Below are positions 60,899-64,000 of a DNA stretch of 64,000 nt, piece by piece (positions within the stretch are counted from its first letter, which is position 1; every line of letters begins with the position of its first letter). Both the position numbers and the translations under genes were made by a program. The stretch is from assembly GCA_947494445.1 (NCBI GenBank), contig CANLVD010000001.1, forward strand, positions 558,001 to 622,000, given 5' to 3'. The DNA is from an uncultured Paracoccaceae bacterium. Lineage in GTDB: Bacteria > Pseudomonadota > Alphaproteobacteria > Rhodobacterales > Rhodobacteraceae. Below the pieces are notes generated by a model, which saw nothing but the letters and a program-made list of their open reading frames with translations, was not told the DNA's origin and made no database searches.

Positions 60899-61885
60899 AT
60901 GCCGCATTCGCGTTTGTCGGTGATTGTGACCCGCAAGCTCCCCGAACCTGTCGAGACACGTATGCGCGAATTGTTCGACGTTCGGCTCAACAGTGATGAT
61001 CATATTTTCTCCCGCGAGGAGCTGGTTGCCGCCATGGGGCAAGCCGATGTGCTGGTGCCGACGCTTGGCGACAAGATCGATGCCGGGGTTCTGGGGCAGG
61101 CCGGTGAGCGGCTGAAGCTGATCGCGAACTATGGCGCAGGCTTTGATCACATCGACGTGCAAACCGCCCTGTCGCGCGGGATCATCGTCTCCAACACGCC
61201 CGGTGTTCTGACCGAAGACACAGCCGACATGACCATGGCGCTGATCCTTGCCGTGCCGCGCAGGTTGAAAGAGGGCGCAACCATGATGGAGACCGGACAG
61301 TGGGATGGCTGGAGTCCGACAGCGTTGATGGGTCACAGGATCGCGGGCAAACGGCTTGGCATTCTGGGCATGGGCCGGATCGGACAAGCCGTTGCGCGCC
61401 GGGCCAAGGGCTTTGGGCTGCAGGTCCATTACCACAACCGCAAACGCCTGCGGGTTGAGACCGAAGAGGCGCTTGAGGCAACCTATTGGGAAAGCCTTGA
61501 TCAGATGCTCGCGCGGGTCGATATCCTGAGCGTGAATGCACCGCACACACCCTCGACCTTTCATCTGCTCAACGCACGCCGTCTGAAGCTGATGAAGCCG
61601 ACCGCCTATATCGTCAACACCGCGCGGGGCGAGGTGATCGACGAGAATGCAATGACCCGGATGTTGCGCGCGGGCGAGTTGGCCGGTGCAGGGCTGGATG
61701 TGTTCGAGCATGGTCGCGAGGTCAATCCCCGCCTGCGAGATCTGCAGAACGTGCTGCTGCTGCCGCATATGTCTTCCGCGACCGAGGAAAGCCGCTCGGA
61801 GATGGGCGAGAAGGTCATTATTAATATAAAAACCTTCGCAGATGGTCACCGCCCACCCGATCAGGTCGTGCCATCCATGCTATAA
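60899..61885 (+). CDS. D-isomer-specific 2-hydroxyacid dehydrogenase (glyoxylate/hydroxypyruvate reductase type)
   Basis: This NAD(P)-dependent enzyme of 328 residues reduces 2-keto acids such as glyoxylate or hydroxypyruvate. It shows ANYGAGFDHIDV, the cofactor loop GMGRIGQ, catalytic Arg and Glu around NTARGEVIDE and GAGLDVFE, and the catalytic His in LLLPHMSSAT. ATG 60899 with an AGGA upstream is preferred to 60881 and 60821. A small membrane protein gene starts eight bases after it and is likely cotranscribed. Confidence 0.9.
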   Translation: MPHSRLSVIVTRKLPEPVETRMRELFDVRLNSDDHIFSREELVAAMGQADVLVPTLGDKIDAGVLGQAGERLKLIANYGAGFDHIDVQTALSRGIIVSNTPGVLTEDTADMTMALILAVPRRLKEGATMMETGQWDGWSPTALMGHRIAGKRLGILGMGRIGQAVARRAKGFGLQVHYHNRKRLRVETEEALEATYWESLDQMLARVDILSVNAPHTPSTFHLLNARRLKLMKPTAYIVNTARGEVIDENAMTRMLRAGELAGAGLDVFEHGREVNPRLRDLQNVLLLPHMSSATEESRSEMGEKVIINIKTFADGHRPPDQVVPSML

Positions 61886-61892
61886 GGCCCGC

Positions 61893-62168
61893 ATGGAGCG
61901 GTTCTGGAATTCTGAGATCATGATCTGGCTACAAGGCTCGGTTGACGACAGCCGTGCCGCCGCGCCCGATCCGATCTGGTTGTTTGTTGGTGTTTTTGTC
62001 GTTGGCTTTCTTTGGATTGCCATGCAGCCCGGTTCCAGTACCGAACGCGAGTATCACCTTCCCGGCAGCCACTATCTTGGCAAGATCACCCGCAAGTTTC
62101 TGCAAAGCGAGGAGCAGAAGGCCAAGGTGCGAGAGCTTCGAAAATCCCGTGATCAGCGGCTGGACTGA
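61893..62168 (+). CDS. Small single-span membrane protein
   Basis: This 91-residue protein has one hydrophobic segment (about 28-46; IWLFVGVFVVGFLWIAM), a short N-terminal part with an amphipathic EIMIWLQGSV, and a basic C-terminal tail (KAKVRELRKSRDQRLD). I do not recognise it. ATG 61893 gives the tight spacing to the upstream dehydrogenase gene. Its end overlaps the convergent moeB gene by 16 bases. Confidence 0.7.
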   Translation: MERFWNSEIMIWLQGSVDDSRAAAPDPIWLFVGVFVVGFLWIAMQPGSSTEREYHLPGSHYLGKITRKFLQSEEQKAKVRELRKSRDQRLD

Positions 62169-62920
62169 AGCATACCGCAGGTCGGGCAATCAGGTCGCCT
62201 GGTAATTTTCAGGACCCGGTTTTCGGCCCAGAGCGCGTCATAGACCAGCATTTGCCCCTTGAGCACCTGTCCGGCCCCCGTGATCAGTTTGATCGCCTCT
62301 CCGGCCATCATGGAACCCATGACGCCGGCCAGCGCCCCCATGATGCCAGCCTCAGCACAGGATGGCGCAAGGCCGTCTGCTGGCGCCTCGGGGAAAACAC
62401 ACTGGTAACAGGGGGTGCCGTTTGCGGGGTCATAGACGCTCAACTGCCCCTCCCACTGGCTCATGGCCGCTGCGATCAGGGGAATGCCAAGCCGGGCGGC
62501 TGCCGCGTTTATGGTAAAGCGCGTGGCAAAGCTGTCCGAGCCATCAAGGATGACGTCATAGCTGACCATCAGCTGTTGCGCGTTGCTGTCATTCAAACGG
62601 GTTGCATGGGATACCACCAACACATGCGGATTGATCCGGGCCAGGCTCTCGCGGGCGCTGTCGGTTTTCAGGCTTCCGACGGATTGTGTATCGTGCAGCA
62701 CCTGACGCTGAAGGTTCGACAGGCTGACAACATCATCATCAACAATGCCGATTGTTCCCACGCCCGCTGCGGCAAGATACATCAGGGCAGGCGAGCCCAA
62801 CCCGCCTGCACCGACACACAGCACTCGGGCTGCCTTCAGCTTTTGCTGGCCCGGCCCTCCGATTTCGCGCAGGATGATGTGGCGGGCGTAGCGTTCCAGT
62901 TCCTCGGATGAAAAGCTCAT
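62153..62920 (-). CDS. moeB: MoeB/ThiF family adenylyltransferase
   Basis: This 255-residue E1-like enzyme adenylates the C-terminal glycine of a sulfur carrier such as MoaD or ThiS, for molybdopterin or thiamine synthesis. It has the ATP loop VGAGGLGSPALMYLAAAGVG, SNLQRQVLH with the conserved Arg, DGSDSFATR, and two zinc pairs (CYQC and CPTC). No rhodanese domain is attached. ATG 62920 overlaps the upstream GNAT stop by four bases and is chosen over an extension to 62980. MoeB and ThiF cannot be fully separated by eye. Confidence 0.88.
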   Translation of the reverse strand: MSFSSEELERYARHIILREIGGPGQQKLKAARVLCVGAGGLGSPALMYLAAAGVGTIGIVDDDVVSLSNLQRQVLHDTQSVGSLKTDSARESLARINPHVLVVSHATRLNDSNAQQLMVSYDVILDGSDSFATRFTINAAAARLGIPLIAAAMSQWEGQLSVYDPANGTPCYQCVFPEAPADGLAPSCAEAGIMGALAGVMGSMMAGEAIKLITGAGQVLKGQMLVYDALWAENRVLKITRRPDCPTCGMLQSSR

Positions 62921-63561
62921 GTCAGATCCTTTTGCCACATCAGTGGGTCTGGCGTCCGGGTATAGCCGCAAGCGCTCCAAAATCCATCCAGCGATTTGTC
63001 AGTCACCGCGATCTGCGCCCGCATCGCACCATCGGTCAACGCCTCTTGCTCCAGCGTTTGCAGCAACGCTTTGCCATGACCCTGACGACGTGCGCCGGGA
63101 TCAACAAAGATCGCGTGCAAATCGGCCGTCTGGCCGGTGAGTGAACAAAGCCCGGCGCTTAACACTTCATTGCGGGATGTTCGTTTCACAATGCCAAAGG
63201 ATCTGCGCTTTGGTTCAGGCGCATCTTTCAGCCACTCTTCAAGATCTGCCGTCAAACCGGTGACGTTTGTAATGCGGCTGAAAACCGGTTCCTGCACCTC
63301 GGCCTGCACCAGACTTGCCCGGGACCGAAGCCGGGTGAGCAGCGCGCGGTAGCCCAAGACCGCAACCGCCAGAAAGGCAAGGATCACCACCATGCTGATC
63401 CGCTCGCCCTGATCGGGCTGGCCGATCCCGCGCACCAGATAGGACAGGGCGGCAAGTGTGGGAATGGCGTAGCGCAACAGGCGCAACAGAGGCGGCGGTG
63501 CGTTTTGCTGGCGCATCAGCAGGTAAAAGCCGATGCCACCCAAAAGGATCAGGGCCGTCAT
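62917..63561 (-). CDS. GNAT acetyltransferase with N-terminal membrane segments
   Basis: The 214-residue protein begins with about three hydrophobic spans (residues 2-15, 30-46 and 56-75; [20 protein letters not shown]). It ends in a GNAT fold with the acetyl-CoA loop [15 protein letters not shown]. The acceptor substrate is unknown. It overlaps dut upstream (63558-63561) and moeB downstream by four bases each, so the three genes are one translationally coupled operon. A membrane-tethered GNAT is less common than the soluble form. Confidence 0.82.
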   Translation of the reverse strand: MTALILLGGIGFYLLMRQQNAPPPLLRLLRYAIPTLAALSYLVRGIGQPDQGERISMVVILAFLAVAVLGYRALLTRLRSRASLVQAEVQEPVFSRITNVTGLTADLEEWLKDAPEPKRRSFGIVKRTSRNEVLSAGLCSLTGQTADLHAIFVDPGARRQGHGKALLQTLEQEALTDGAMRAQIAVTDKSLDGFWSACGYTRTPDPLMWQKDLT

Positions 63562-64000
63562 GATTTCCCGGTTGAGCCAAAGCCACCGGTGCCGCGATCC
63601 GTCTCGGGCAGGGTGCCAACCAGCCGCAACTGACCCTGCACGACCGGAGCAAAGATCATCTGCGCGATGCGCATCCCATGGGTGACAATGAAATCATCGT
63701 GACCGTGATTGATCACAATCACACCGATGCTGCCGCGATAATCAGCGTCAATCGTACCGGGACTGTTGACGAGCGAGATGCCCGATTTGAGTGCCAGACC
63801 CGAACGCGGGCGTATCTGCGCCTCGAACCCCAGCGGGATTGCCATGCGCAGCCCGGTCGGGATCAGCGCGCGTGCTCCCGGCGCAAGCAACACGCCTGCT
63901 TCGCGTGTGTTTTCCGGAAAATTCGCGCGCAGGTCCATTCCGGCTGCGCCTGCGGTTTCATAGCCCGGCAACTCCAATGACGTGTCAGCGCCATCGGCCC
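63558..64000 (-). CDS. dut: Deoxyuridine triphosphatase, N-terminus cut by window edge
   Basis: dUTPase hydrolyses dUTP to dUMP and pyrophosphate, keeping uracil out of DNA and feeding dTMP synthesis. All five trimer motifs are visible: [47 protein letters not shown] and [10 protein letters not shown]. The frame stays open through the right edge ([17 protein letters not shown]), so the true start lies beyond position 64000. It is the first visible gene of the dut-GNAT-moeB run. Confidence 0.95.
   Translation of the reverse strand, partial: ADGADTSLELPGYETAGAAGMDLRANFPENTREAGVLLAPGARALIPTGLRMAIPLGFEAQIRPRSGLALKSGISLVNSPGTIDADYRGSIGVIVINHGHDDFIVTHGMRIAQMIFAPVVQGQLRLVGTLPETDRGTGGFGSTGKS

Overview
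The window looks like the chromosome of a marine alphaproteobacterium of the Rhodobacterales (Roseobacter group). The pointers are high-GC coding sequence, an ilvE / petP / petR neighbourhood, an ScfR-type regulator, a VPLPA-CTERM protein, and a CCTCCGGCGGG-type intergenic palindrome that I recall from this group. These are recognition-based; no database was searched. No tRNA, rRNA, CRISPR array or insertion sequence was seen.

Region 1 (1-10907) is mostly housekeeping: the end of an unknown gene, rsmD, two overlapping membrane-anchored pentapeptide-repeat proteins on the minus strand, recQ with two HRDC domains, a TctC-like periplasmic protein, an ScfR-like regulator and an M20 deacylase resembling ArgE. 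Region 2 (10904-20987) is a catabolic locus. A PIG-L deacetylase and a ROK regulator on the minus strand face a plus-strand operon: binding protein, two permeases, argininosuccinate-lyase-like enzyme, ATPase and PfkB kinase. Its substrate is unknown; the lyase inside a sugar-type transport operon is the unusual part. Region 3 (20957-27719) has a DUF2461 protein, a TfoX-like protein, and a LacI-type regulator facing a second, ribose-type ABC transporter. Two identical ATACCGGTAAC operators lie between them, and an SDR dehydrogenase follows.

Region 4 (28289-55932) is the notable part. Three giant secreted repeat proteins (2907, 1870 and 4075 residues) are encoded in tandem, with one small VPLPA-CTERM protein between the second and third. 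All three giants lack a Sec signal and end in RTX repeats, as type I secretion substrates do, but no HlyB/HlyD/TolC genes are present here. Giants 1 and 3 share a paralogous C-terminus. Giants 2 and 3 share an unrecognised module of about 130 residues, followed in both by cadherin-like domains. Giant 3 contains about 45 copies of an 18-residue repeat with the core G-x7-G-x-x-N, the same core described for the repeats of MARTX toxins, here merged in register with RTX calcium turns.

Region 5 (55936-64000) returns to ordinary genes: an L-threonate-dehydrogenase-like enzyme, ilvE, petP-petR, a lone trypsin-like peptidase in a compositionally different patch, an SH3 protein, a 2-hydroxyacid dehydrogenase, a small membrane protein, and a minus-strand operon of dut, a GNAT protein and moeB.
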